From Forficula auricularia (lineage: Eukaryota > Arthropoda > Insecta > Dermaptera > Forficulidae): a stretch of 64,000 nucleotides of DNA. The stretch spans positions 70,995,335 through 71,059,334 of the forward strand of contig JALMQS010000099.1 of assembly GCA_024734495.1 (NCBI GenBank), given 5' to 3'. Below are positions 11,601 to 23,000 of the stretch, piece after piece. A program made the position numbers and the translations under genes. Position 1 is the first letter of the stretch. The number at the start of each line of letters is the position of its first letter. Below the pieces are notes generated by a model. That model ran no database searches. It saw only the letters and a list, made by a program, of their open reading frames with translations, and had not been told where the DNA came from.

Positions 11601-13313
11601 ATTATTATTTATAATATTACACTTTTGTTTTAACTATATTATAATTAATACCCATGTTTAAGAATCTCTTTTTGTTATTTGATTCATGGGTAAAAATTTC
11701 CATAGAAAGTCAGCGGATTATTCCTTTAAATAATACATTCGCGTTACATCTATGGTAGAGTAAGGCTGTGAATTTCTGAAGATTGTTGCTATCGTTTTGA
11801 TAATGACTTTTTTTCGAATCACAAATGCCCTTTTCCACTGAGTAGAATCACTAATATTTTTTTATTGATTCTTAGTAATGGAATGGACAATTATAAGTCA
11901 TATAAATTGTCACTAAAGATTTTAGTCTTTCGATTGAATCTATAACAATCAATTAATTAATTTTTTTTTTACAGAAAGCGCATTCAGTTGAAGAAGCATT
12001 AGACATTCTTGGAACCAAGGATCAAATAGAAGGCATGACTTCTTCCAAAACAAATAAAGCTGTTGAAGCTTGGAAACAAGTTAGCATAGGCGAACTTCCA
12101 CAAATTCTTCTTTTGCATCTTAAGTGGTTTGATTATAAATTGAACGGCTGTTCCAAGATTGTCAAGAATGTTAAATTTCCGATAGAACTAAAACTTGATC
12201 CAAGTAAGCATGAAACATATTATTCACACTCTTTTAATTATTACTACCTAACAATTTATAATAAAGTTATCATAAGAAAAATATTCCAAATTAATAAATG
12301 ATTAATTTTTTCTTTTTTTTAGAATTATTATCAACTAAAAAGCTCTCAAATTCCAAGGAAAGGCAATATCGACTTTTTGCAGGTAAATAATAATAATAAT
12401 CTAGCTTATTTAATATTTTGTCATAGTAATTGACCAGGTTGATTTTTGTATTATATATTTCACGTTACATCTGTATTAGATATATTGTATATTCTAGAAA
12501 ATTATAATCTCTTTAAATGGAAAATAACTTTTTCAACACTCGGTACGCTGTTTGCAATTTTGGTGAATTAATAATTTTTCTCGCAATTTCTTTCATAGAA
12601 GGATTTGTTAATGACCGCTTTTTCCATGATATTTTTTCAGCCTAATGACTGCCATTTATTTTCCTAAATTAAAATTTATTCAAAAAATAATACAATTTAT
12701 TAAATGGTTATTCAAAATACACCTCTTCGATTGTTTATTAATTTTTACTATATAAACGGATTAAAATCTTAAAATCATTCAAAAAATTATGTTTTCTGCA
12801 TTTAACACAAGAACCAACATTCTATAACTTTTCCTTCATAAGTTATCGTGGGTATCTGAATCCGGAAAAAATCATGTATTGAAAATGATTTTTCTCCACA
12901 TTTCTGACATTTTTAAGCACAATGACAAAAAATAAATGAAAATTTTTGCATTAATTCAATACTAGGTGTACCGGGTAATTCCTACACGGACAAATTTCCC
13001 ACTAAAATAAGTACTTTTTTGTCATCATCAGCTTTCTGCAAATATTAGTTTAAAAAAAAATCAGATTAACTAAGTTCTTATAATTTATTTTCTCTATTTC
13101 TCTTTAGTTGTCTATCATGATGGAAAAGAAGCAAATAAAGGACATTATATAACTGATGCCTACCATGTGGGATACGGATGCTGGATTCGCTATGATGATA
13201 ATATAGTGCGACCTATACATGAAAATCAGATGCTTCACCCGAAAGAACCTCGAGTTCCCTATATTCTCTATTATAGAAGACTTAACCCAACATCGGGTGA
13301 TAAAACTCGATAA
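5647..13313 (+). CDS. USP10: Ubiquitin carboxyl-terminal hydrolase 10 (5' end incomplete)
   Basis: Deubiquitinase of the USP (C19) family; in animals USP10 acts on cytoplasmic substrates and binds G3BP. Exons read as 5647-6768, 7597-7807, 8015-8285, 9630-9968, 11975-12203, 12323-12382 and 13108-13313, all with GT-AG ends and matching phases. The first exon is a long, disordered Ser/Thr/Pro-rich N-terminal region ending KLWTSLFNGRH, like the SWASLF motif of USP10. The catalytic Cys lies in NWCYIHSTLQAL (TGT 7674-7676), after SLQPRGL; GRQEDAEEFL follows in exon 3. The QPFFTLQLDIE block ends exon 4. The catalytic His is in NKGHYITDAYH (CAT 13143-13145), the Asp in RYDD, and the protein ends in LYYRRLNP before TAA 13311. 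The catalytic residues are complete. The true start lies upstream: the frame is open to the acceptor at 5646, and a candidate exon lies at 4247-4333. Intron 4 carries a tandem array, intron 1 a Tc1-like element. An AATAAA lies near 13750. Confidence 0.92.
7013..7470. mobile_element. Degenerate Tc1/mariner-like element in USP10 intron 1
   Basis: Imperfect terminal repeats: CATAGTGCGACAAAATAA on the left and the complement of CAGTGAAGCAAAATAA on the right, with TA on both outer sides (7011-7012, 7471-7472). The interior has no intact transposase; a minus-strand remnant near 7010-7200 shows weak coding character. Confidence 0.45.
8286..9629. other. USP10 intron 3 with coding-like remnants
   Basis: Two stretches stand out from AT-rich intron. 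8286-8463 (+) stays open beyond the exon and has spaced Cys/His residues (CHLIGHPSS, then SCKKHLLCD), faintly like a decayed zinc-knuckle gag of a non-LTR element. 8918-9239 (+) is a 106-codon frame described separately. Confidence 0.3.
8918..9239 (+). other. Unidentified open frame inside USP10 intron 3
   Basis: About 106 codons without a stop, of higher GC than the flanks, containing LGPRYYKKWLQTVEVDKNA, LSLNNDVKCLGLGWGPKK and KREFSDYISLITPALFHEL. The composition (mixed charged and aromatic residues, a compact stop-free frame) looks like real protein sequence rather than chance, but I do not recognise the family. No splice sites link it to USP10. It may be a fragment of a mobile element or a retrocopy. 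Confidence 0.3.
10060..11935. repeat. Tandem array, six units of about 290 bp, in USP10 intron 4
   Basis: The motif CCATAGAAAGTCAGCGG recurs at 10115, 10406, 10695, 10980, 11268 and 11700. Spacings are 291, 289, 285 and 288, then 432 because about 135 bp of unrelated sequence is inserted in the fifth unit (about 11465-11600). Each unit has three conserved inverted repeats: ACCATAGA with TCTATGGT; GTTGCTATC-GTTTT-GATAGCGAC followed by a T run; and AGAATCA with TGATTCT. Divergence between units is low except in the first and last. It could be an intronic satellite or an expanded mobile element. Confidence 0.85.
12515..12990 (+). repeat. Dispersed repeat, copy in USP10 intron 6
   Basis: Contains ACTCGGTACGCTGTTTGCAA and later TTATCGTGGGTATCTGAATC. 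Related sequence occurs at 28540-28950 (+), about 27430-27640 (-, AGAGAGCGTACCGAGTTTTA) and 48490-48530 (+, AAGACTCGGTACGCTCTC). No coding content or clear ends were found; a family of old interspersed repeats. Confidence 0.45.
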
Positions 13314-13759
13314 ATATAAAATAGTTTGTAGAGAGAATTCAAAAACTCTGTGACTTCTCGGTTTTAATTATAGTATCATGATAATGATCTATTATATTAC
13401 AGGGGAAAGACTTCTACATATATATATATAATTTTAATTATAATCAACTGTGAATTAAATTGGTTTTAGACTTTAAAAATGCTCTAGTATAAAATTTATA
13501 CAATTGGACAAAATTCCTTTTCCCCTGGACTTTTCAAATGAATCCATTTATTAAAATTTGAAAAGTAAAAAAAGAACGATGATCCATTGATGATGTTCTA
13601 TGTTTTCATCTTTATTTATTTTCTATTTTTTTTCTAGAAAGTTATATACTTATATATATTTCATTTATTTTATTTTATTATTAGTTTGTGATTGTGAAAA
13701 TTAAAATATTTTATTTGAGTGTTAGATTAATTAAGTCATTTGTAGTTTTTAATAAAGTT

Positions 13760-14356
13760 CAGGGCGTTTCAAAAAGATGGTCTCAATTTCTTAACTATAC
13801 ATTGTATGCGAGTGACCTATATATTCAGTGTCTCTGTAAATTCGACATGCTTTAGTTTGTAATTTCTGAGAACTTTTAAGAGTTTAAGCAGTATGGCTTG
13901 AAAAGCAAACAACGTCTCCAAACACGCCAGACAGTATGTTGAGTTATTCCAAGTTCTTTGCTTGCTCTATGGATTGGTTGACTTGACTACGAATCTAACT
14001 CTCTTCAATTCATCTCATGTTCTTGTTTTCATTTTTCTTTTGCCTTTACAGAGACATCCATTTTTCTTAAATTGTTAGTCTCAACGACATAAGCCCTTAG
14101 TTGGAGGTTCAATATGGAATCGAAGGCAAAACCCAGACTGCACTGCAGTTGCTGACGACTTAGTTTTGCTGAACTCAAGAAGGTAGAAAACGTTGTCCTA
14201 CACTTTAGCTATCTTATCAATTACTGATGCGAAATGGCTGTTACTATGAGCCCTCTAGTGGTTGTATTCGAAATTTCTCAATGTAGATCACTCACGTACC
14301 ACGAATAATTTAGTAACTATTGTTACGAAAATGAGTCTACCATCTTTTTAAACACT
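13760..14356. mobile_element. Non-autonomous TIR element 3' of USP10
   Basis: Left end CAGGGCGTTTCAAAAAGATGG and right end CCATCTTTTTAAACACTGG are imperfect inverted repeats about 600 bp apart. The interior shows no intact frame. Superfamily uncertain. Confidence 0.5.
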
Positions 14357-16058
14357 GGATTTTAACATCATTTCTATTATCTAATTTTGTTATCAGTTTT
14401 ATTATATTTTATGTATATATTACAGCCTAGATTCATCGAAACTTGATCTAACTAAATAATTTCGATTTTTGGCTATATATATTTATTTTTATGCTTATAT
14501 ATATTTATTATAAAATATATATAAATATAATTATAGATATATGGATAGATAGATATTATATATCTTCTATATTTCATTATTTATACTAAAATATTTTTAT
14601 TAAGTGGTTGTTGCATTTTCGATGATTTTTTTTTTCCAAGACTGAACTTTATTAACATTTCTTTAAAATTATATACTTGAACAAATGGTCACTAAGTTTA
14701 GTACAATGCTTGTGCCTTTGTATCTTAAATAGCTACTTATTTAAAAACATGTTATTTTAATGTATTTAGATTGGATACACCATTCAATTGTATATTTTAT
14801 TTTTAGATATTCAAGTGATCAGACAAAAGTCATGTAAAATATTGTAAATAAAATGATAATGTAAATGATGGGATGTATGTTTGTGTAGACGTTCAAATAT
14901 ATATAATATACATATATGATTAAACATAATGCTTTATTCAATGCTTATAAAAATATATGTAAAAAAAAACTCATTGATGTTCAATTCATCTAAGGAAAAA
15001 CTATTTTGGATTTATATTTTTTTTTCCTTTATTTATTTATTTTTTTCTTACGGAAGTTGAAAATAAAGTGCACTTAATGAATGGGTTCTGGAAATCGCGT
15101 ATCAATAATTAATATAAAAATAATCTGTAAAATTCAGAACTCTGTGATACTGTGCTGGTATTTTTGTGTAAATGAATGTTTACATTGTAAAAAAAAAAAA
15201 AAAAAAAAACTAAAAATATATTTATAGATATTCTTATGTACTTAGATAATTCGCTAGAATTATTAAATCTATTTGATTTTGATTTTAAATATTTAGTTTG
15301 TACAAAGTTCAAAGATGATTTTGTTTTGATTGAGCACAAACTGTCCAAGTGCCAAAACTACAGATATATTTAAATATATTAGATATTCATTTGAGAATAT
15401 TACTTAAAAAGGTAATTATATACTTAAATCACTATGAAAGAAACCATATTTATAAATATTCAAGAATATAATAATCGTTATTTACATTTTTACACCGAGA
15501 CTTATCCTAAAAACTTTGTATAATATTTAATGTTGTTAATTTCTTATATTTTATGTTAAAATACTATATAACTGAAAAAATTAATCATTTTTATTTTAAA
15601 TACATATTTTAAAAATGAAAAATTAACTATAAAAGCGTGTATAAAAGTGTAATTTTCATTTGTGAATAGGCTTATTAGTATTGCATATTGCGATAAAAGT
15701 ATATGATTACTATTTAGAAATATTGAAATATACGATATATATATATTGTATTTAAAACTAAATATTTTCTTCCAGCATATTCTATATAAATTATTCCCAC
15801 ATTTTTGTAAATTACTTGTTTTATAAATAACTTTGAACAATAATGAGTATTGATTCTTTATTAAATTTATTAAAAATTCCTTTAACTAATGGATAATTTT
15901 TTAATTTATGATTAAATTTTTAGTTTTTTTTACTTATGTTATTTTGAGAGAACTAACTTGTGTTATATGACATTTTTAAATAAATTTTTTAGCAGAAAAT
16001 ATTTTTTTTTTAATAATTTAAAAGATATATGTAAATTGGTCAACCTACATATAAGTAT
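14357..16058. other. AT-rich intergenic stretch between convergent USP10 and EEF1AKMT2
   Basis: Homopolymer and TA-rich simple sequence (for example A-run near 15189-15209). Small open frames on the minus strand at 15109-15840 are low-complexity and have no family resemblance. No gene seen. Confidence 0.5.
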
Positions 16059-16595
16059 TGTAGGGGGCGGGGGGGTTTCGCCCCCTTACGATTCATCCCG
16101 GACAGGCCTCCACTTGTAGAAGGCGGGGCGGGGGTTTCACCCCCTTCGCTCATAGGGGTGAAATAATAATAACACACTGATTCATTCTTTATATATATAT
16201 TTATTTACAAAAAAGGGGTTTATACAGATTCGTGTCTAGGGGTCGTCGTTGAACATCATAATACACCTCGTTAATCAATACATCGTGTCATCTTAACTAT
16301 CGCTCGTCTTCAACTGAACTCAAATCGACAAGCATCTTAACCATCACTCGTTTCTCAACCAACTGACGCCTTGTCAACGACTGCCTCCCAGCTGAAACAC
16401 GTACACCTATACACATGCATATGAGTGTCAGCTGACCAGCCTTCTCGAACACAAAAGGCTCGCTACAAAGAAAGAATGCGGCCTTCACAAGGGCAGAAAG
16501 CCCAAACCGACATCTGTCAAACACATGTTCTTAATAAAACAGAAATCAAGAATTCACCAAATTAAACACTTAATTTAAACAATTAAATTCCCACA
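16059..16595 (+). mobile_element. Solo LTR (family A, copy 1)
   Basis: Begins TGTAGGGGGCGG and ends AATTCCCACA, 537 bp, flanked by GTAT on both sides (16055-16058 and 16596-16599). It closely matches 59295-59832, which has the same termini and its own target duplication. A TG...CA element with a 4-bp duplication and no internal region is a solo LTR left by recombination. Strand is arbitrary (TG to CA on +). Confidence 0.75.
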
Positions 16596-17022
16596 GTATA
16601 TAATTAAGACCTAAAAAATATTTATTTTAGTTTTTAGGACCTGATTAGTTTCTACTAATTCAATTCAATTAAATAAGCTGATGTGGCCTTCCATATGACT
16701 TTACCATACATCTGGCCTCTATTATATTTAATAAAATAATGTGTATTTTACGAAAGAACTTCTTAATTTTGGGCCTAATAGCAATTAATAATATCTATTT
16801 TATTAGAAATATCAGCTTTCTTCGATTTTTGTTTAAAAATATTTCTTTAAGTCCCCTCTTTTTAGTCACTATGAATTTCACATAGTGAGTCATTTTCATA
16901 AGTTCGTCTATGACGTGTGCATATGCGAAATTCGTACAAATCGATCAAAGGGTCTATTGATAAAAATAAATAATTACGTATAATCTATGTAGTTTAAAAA
17001 ATTATTTATTTATTTTTTTTTA

Positions 17023-20000
17023 TTACAATTTTTGGAATATTAATGTTGTGGTTGTATTTCCTTGCTTTCCTCCAAAACTGAATTGCCGAGTTGGAATTAG
17101 AGCCTTCTTCATGAAACCTGGAGAATAAAGATTGTCAGATTTTTGTTATATGAATATAGATATAATATAATTAATTTCTTATACCTGATTCAAAATGATT
17201 TATTAACTCTTCTTCGGTCCAATTACATGAAGTTATTATAAATAAACCTCCAGGAATTAACATATCATATATGTTTTGTTTATAGCGTTTTTTATTTTCT
17301 AAAACATTAGTTGTACTGAGGCAAATAGCATCGTAAGTTCCTTTATCTAAGATTATTTTATAATTAGATGGAATTAGTATTTCTTGATTTTCTAAAGATT
17401 GTAATAAAATATTTTCAACTTTAAGAGTTATATTTTTTTGATCATGTTTTATACAAAGTTGTTTAGCTAATTCTATGGCATCTTCACTATAATCTATTCC
17501 TGTTAATCTTGTAAATCCTTTTTTCGACTGAAAAATAATAAAATGATGTTAAGAGAATTATGAATGAATTCTAAATTAATTAAGTACATATTGCCCAAAA
17601 TGATCGAAGAAACAGAAATTTTTTGTCAATATCTGGTTTTTGTAAGACTAATTTAAAAAATAAGCACCGGTTTTATTCTAGAATCAAGCGTATAGAGGAG
17701 GGTTGCGGCAGGAATAACACTCTGATATATTATATAAATACTTGTTTATTGACTAGAAATAATACAGCAAAGGGTTGGAGTTGTTGGATGTTCGCTCGTT
17801 CGTGTCGCGTTGCAGACTGCCCGTCTGTCCGCCCAGGCTTGTGTGCCGGTGGAGACATCTGGTGGCGTTAGTGTATGGGTGGCAAGTGCTGCCCACTACA
17901 CCACCCCTCCCCAGAGCGATGGTCCCGGATGAGGAGGGCGATGACGGTTTGCCGACTCCTAATAGACTTGGTAGTCCGGAAATTCTCTGGCTCGTACTCT
18001 TCTTCCTACACGTGTGAACGTCTCGGTCGATGTCGTGGCTGCGGGCAGTGGTGTTGACGGAGGGCTGGTTACCGGTGAAGGTGCGTTGTTCGGGGGAGGG
18101 GTGCTTTCCTGGGAGATGAAAGCTGGCTTCACCCTGTCTGCGGAGACTTTTATCGTTTGACCTCGTCTGTCGACGTCGAAAGTTTTATCATCCCGCGATA
18201 CGACTCTATAGGGGCCGGTGTAAGGTGGCTCGAGTGCGCCTCGGAGGACGTCTTGTCTGATGAAGACGTGCGTTGAGTCTCTGAGAGCTTTGTGGATGAA
18301 GGTGCGGTCTTCACGGTGTTTCGTCCCTGGGACTGGACGGAGTCTGTTCATCCCCTCTCGTAGTTCCCGGATTAGGAGTTGATGTTCTGGTTGTCCCGAG
18401 GGGTCTGAAACAAAAAATTCACCCGGGACCCTCAGGGGCTCGCCGTAGACGAGCTCTGCGCTTGAAGCTTGTAGGTCTTCTTTGAATGCTGCCCTAATTC
18501 CCAAAAGTACGAGTGGCAGCGAGTCGGTCCACTTATTGCCGTGGCACATGAGAGAGGCCTTAAGTGTGCGATGGAAACGCTCAACGAGCCCGTTGGACGC
18601 TGGATGGTAGGCGGTTGTTCTGGATCGTCGAAATCCGCAGAAATCTCCGAGTTTTCGGAAAAGGTCTGACTCGAACTGGCGGCCTTGGTCGGTGGTAATG
18701 GTTTCTGGGCAGCCAAATCGTGCAATCCATCCATTGAGGAGGGCTTTGGCCACGGTTTCCGCGGTGATGTCTTGTACAGGAAAGGCTTCGGGCCATCTCG
18801 TAAAGCGGTCGACTGCGGTCACGAGGTAGCTGAAGCCTGCGGAAGATGGCAGGGGACCGACGATGTCTATGTGGACGTGCTGAAATCTGGCGGCTGTCAC
18901 TGGAAACTGTCCTACTGGCGTGACAGTGTGCCTGTTTACCTTGGCCGTCTGGCACTGGAGGCATGCGCGGGTCCATGTTCGGCAATCCTTCTTTATTCCA
19001 GGCCAGACGAATCGATAGGAGACGAGCTTCGTTGACGCTTTGATTCCTGGGTGGCTAAGGCTATGTAGCGTGTCGAAGACCCCTCGGCGGAAGGGTTCGG
19101 TTACGAACGGCCGTGGGCGGCCGGCAGACGTATCGCAGATGACTTCGACGTCCAGCCCTGGCATGGCCTTCTTTTCTAGGCGGAGGGCTGTGGCTTGGTT
19201 CTGCAGCTGGCGAAGCTCCTCGTCTTGGAGCTGAGAGCGGGCCAGTTCTGCGAAGTCGATTGGCTGCGTGATGGCCTCGATGCGGGAAAGAGTGTCTGCG
19301 ACGATGTTGTCCCGCCCGGAAATGTGGCGAATATCAGTCGAAAACTGACCGATGTAGTCCAGGTGGTTGAACTGGCGCGGGGAGCACTGATCGGTTTTCA
19401 GCCTGAAGGCGAAGGTCAACGGCTTCTGATCGGTGAAGATAGTAAAATGTTTACCTTCTACCATGTGTCGAAAATGCTTGATTGATTCGTAGATGGCCAA
19501 GAGTTCGCGGTCGTAGGCGCTGTATTTTTGTTGTGTTGGGCTCATTTTCCTGGAAAAGAATGCCAAAGGTTGCCAGGCCCCCTGGCCCGCTGGTGAAGTA
19601 CAGCTCCTATGGCTGTCGCTGAAGCGTCTGTTGACACCGATAGGTTGGCAGACTGTTCTGGGTGAGACAGTAGCGTTGCCCTTCCGAGGTTCGCCTTACA
19701 CTCGTTGAAGGATCGTAGCAGCTCATCTGTCCAAGTGACCGGTGTGCTGGGTTTCATCTTGGGGCCTGAGAGGAGGGCGTGTAAGGGGGCCTGGGTGTCG
19801 GCGGCGCCGGGCAGAAAACGTCTGTAAAAATTTATCATGCCCAGGAAGCGTCTTAATTCCCTGATCGTTTTAGGGGGCGTCCAAGCCTGCAAGGTGGCTA
19901 TCCGATCTTCTAGTGGGCGCGAGCCTTCTGCGGAGATGCGATAGCCTAGAAAGGTTACCTCGGGCGCTTCGAGGACGCACTTCGTAGGGTTGACAACGAT

Positions 20001-23000
20001 GCCATATTCCGTCAGTCGCTGGAAGAGTTGGCGCAGGTGTTTTCTGTGTTCTTCTGGTGAAGTTGAAAATATTAGGATGTCGTCGAGGTAAGCAAAGCAG
20101 AATTCCAGCCCGCGGAGTGCCTCGTCTATGAAGCGTTGGAACGTCTGGGCGGCGTTTCTGAGGCCGAAACTCATAAATGGAAATTCGTAAAGGCCGAAGG
20201 GAGTTGTCAGAGCCGTTTTCGGAATGTCCTCGCGCCTGACTGGAATCTGATGATAGGCCCGGACTAAGTCGATTGTTGAGAAGACGGTGCATCCCGCGAG
20301 GTAGTGGGCGTAATCGAGGATGTGCCGCACTGGATAACGGTCGGGAATCGTCCGCGAATTAAGGGAGCGGTAATCTCCACAGGGCCTCCAGCCCTCTTTC
20401 TTCGGCACCATATGTAGGGGCGATGACCAGGGGCTATCAGAGGGCCGTGCAGTGCCGGCTCGAATCATCTCTTCAAACTCTTTTTTGGCTATCTTGAGGC
20501 GGTCGGGGGCCAGACGGCGGGGGCGGGCGTTTACTGGTTGCCCGGGCGTTGTTCGGATGTAGTGCTTTGTCCCGTGGCTCACCTGGCGGGGGAGCCGGCT
20601 GGGCGCACGACGTCGGGGAATTCGCGGAATACGTCGTGTCCGGTGGGGTCTTCGAGAATCATCTTCACGCTCGGCGTCTGCGCGTCAGTTGGTTCGCATT
20701 TAGCTGAGAGTGCGGCCTTGTTGTCGATAATACGGCCGTGGCGGGGGTCTACTAAGAGGCCGTAGAATCCGAGAAAATCAATCCCGATGATGGCGCTCTC
20801 CACGTCGGCGATTACGAAGCGCCACTTGAGGATGCGCTCTAAGCCTATGTCGAGGGCCAGCGAGATCCATCCATAAGTGTGGATGGTTGTGCCGTTGGCC
20901 GCGATCAGGTCGTAGTCCACGCGTTTTCTTCGTCCTGGCAGCGCTTTCCGTGGATAAACGCATAGGTCGGAACCGGTGTCGACGAGAAATCGCACCTTGC
21001 TGTTTTTCTCGGTAATGTAGAGGCGGCTTCCTGATGATTTGCAGTCAGTCGCCGCTGCTACTGACCGCCTTTGTAGTTTCCCTGTGCCTTGAATGCACAG
21101 GGCTGTCTGCAATTGCGAGCGTTTTTGCCAAACTCGCGGTGGAACCAGCACACCTCAGGGTTGATATCTCTGCTGTGACGGTCGTCGGTTTTCCAGGTCC
21201 GCTGCTGGGCTGGTGCGCTTTTGTTTAAGTTATTTGAATTAATGGCGGCAACTTGCTGGGACAACTCCTCGATCTGCCGCTCGAGGGCGCTGCTGGTTGG
21301 CGTTGGTTGTTCGATGGCGTGGGCTGAGACTTCCGGAACGGCCTCAGCGATGGAGTCTGCTATTTCTGCTGTCTCCTTCCAGTTTAAGTCTGGGCGCGTT
21401 AATAACGCTGTCCGTATGGCCCTAGGCAATTGGCTAGACCAGAGACTCTTTAAAAGATCCTCCGGCCACGTGTCGGGGGCCAAGGCGAGCATGTGCTCGC
21501 GGAACTCGGAAGGTTTCCTGTCGCCGATCTCCTCTCCCGCCATTAGGCGGCGTCGTCTTTCTTCATTAGAAGGTGTTAATTTCTTTAGGAGCTCGTTTTT
21601 TAGTTCCTGGTACTGGTTGGTGGTCGGCGGATTCGATATGATTTCACATACCTTGATTGCCTGTTGTTGGTCCAGGCTGGCGACTACGTGATGGAATTTT
21701 GTTTCTTCTGTGGTCACTTTGGCGAGATTGAACTGGGCCTCCACATGTTTGAACCAAAGGTCGGGTCGTTCGGTCCAAAGTGCAGGTAATTTCGCTCCTA
21801 TTCGGTTAACTTCCATGATGTGGATTTTTTTTCTTTCTTCGTGGGTCACCAATATAGAGGAGGGTTGCGGCAGGAATAACACTCTGATATATTATATAAA
21901 TACTTGTTTATTGACTAGAAATAATACAGCAAAGGGTTGGAGTTGTTGGATGTTCGCTCGTTCGTGTCGCGTTGCAGACTGCCCGTCTGTCCGCCCAGGC
22001 TTGTGTGCCGGTGGAGACATCTGGTGGCGTTAGTGTATGGGTGGCAAGTGCTGCCCACTACAAGCGTATAGAAAAAAAAGAAAGAAAGTGGAAATGATGG
22101 TTTATTTGAAATATCAATATAATATCTATTCCTTCAGTATTAAATGGGAAATAATGGGTATTTTTGATTGTAACTCGATTCCTCCAAGTTTTCGGCATTG
22201 GTTACCACTAATGGTCTAAAGCAGTGTTTTTCAACCTTTTTTGGTTGACGGCACACTAAAAATATCTGGGATTATTTGTGGCACATAAAAATATTGTTTA
22301 GTGAATCCTATCCATAATTTAATTAATTTATAATATCTTGGGAAATTGGATAAATAAATTGAATTCAGAGTTTCATATTGAATAAGAAGGACGTTTCGTC
22401 ACTATATTTGAGACTTCTTCAGCGACTTATTCTACAGCGCAATTGTGTTTTCTGTGGTTCTTTGTTAACTGTGATGAAAGATTAATGTGTTTAAGAATAT
22501 AAAAATTAAAAAAGATAGAATCTATCGTATAATAATATCAGACAATTGAGTTGAAGAATAAGTCGGAAATATAGTGACGAAACGTCCGTCTTATTCAATA
22601 TAAAACTCTGAATTCAATTTATTTATCCAATTTCGTAAGATATTATAATAATTTAAATATATATTTTTTACTAACTGTTGAAGTAATTACAAATACTATT
22701 TCAAAGTTATAACCCATGCAATTTTAATTATTTGTAAAAAACCCCTTGCGGCACATTTGACAATCTCTCAGGGAACACTTGTGTGCCGCGGCACATAGGT
22801 TGAGAAACACTGGTCTAAACTCTAAAAATGCAATGTAGAATTGTTGTTCCTCCAGAATCGATGGCTATTTATGATTTTAACTCGATTCATGTCTTCAGAA
22901 ATGGTTACCACTAATGGTCGTAACTTCAAAAAATGCAAAATCCTCCGAAAAAAATAGATTAATCAATTCATACTTCCATTTGGGCTTTTTTGACACTAGG

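Larger units (their letters stand above)
17692..22062 (-). mobile_element. Full-length Ty3/gypsy LTR retrotransposon
   Basis: 4371 bp, minus orientation, in the sense direction of the host gene EEF1AKMT2. Two 209-bp LTRs appear identical by eye; the target duplication AGCGT is at 17687-17691 and 22063-22067. Read on the minus strand, the 5' LTR is followed by TTGGTGACCC (candidate primer-binding site), then gag, protease, reverse transcriptase, RNase H and integrase, then a purine-rich tract GGGGAGGGGTGG before the 3' LTR. Its GC content is strikingly higher than the host. Pol is interrupted between reverse transcriptase and RNase H by a frame change in a G run near 19580, and the protease-to-RT join also changes frame near 20581. 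Confidence 0.95.
22222..22812. mobile_element. Non-autonomous hAT element hosting a foldback
   Basis: Ends CAGTGTTTTTCAACC and GGTTGAGAAACACTG, with GTCTAAAG (22214-22221) and GTCTAAAC (22813-22820) as an 8-bp duplication with one mismatch. Next to the ends are GGCACAC-type sequences typical of such hAT elements. The interior is non-coding apart from an inserted foldback at 22329-22648. Confidence 0.75.

Noticed and set aside
10060..11935. Regular repeats that might suggest a CRISPR array
   Set aside because: Units are about 290 bp, nearly identical throughout with no short repeat-spacer pattern, in a eukaryotic intron.
15109..15840. Minus-strand frames of 79 and 94 codons
   Set aside because: Low-complexity Asn/Ile/Tyr/Phe-rich translation of AT-rich DNA, no conserved motif.
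17775..21691. Many plus-strand frames of 60-156 codons
   Set aside because: Antisense shadows of the GC-rich gypsy gag-pol genes.
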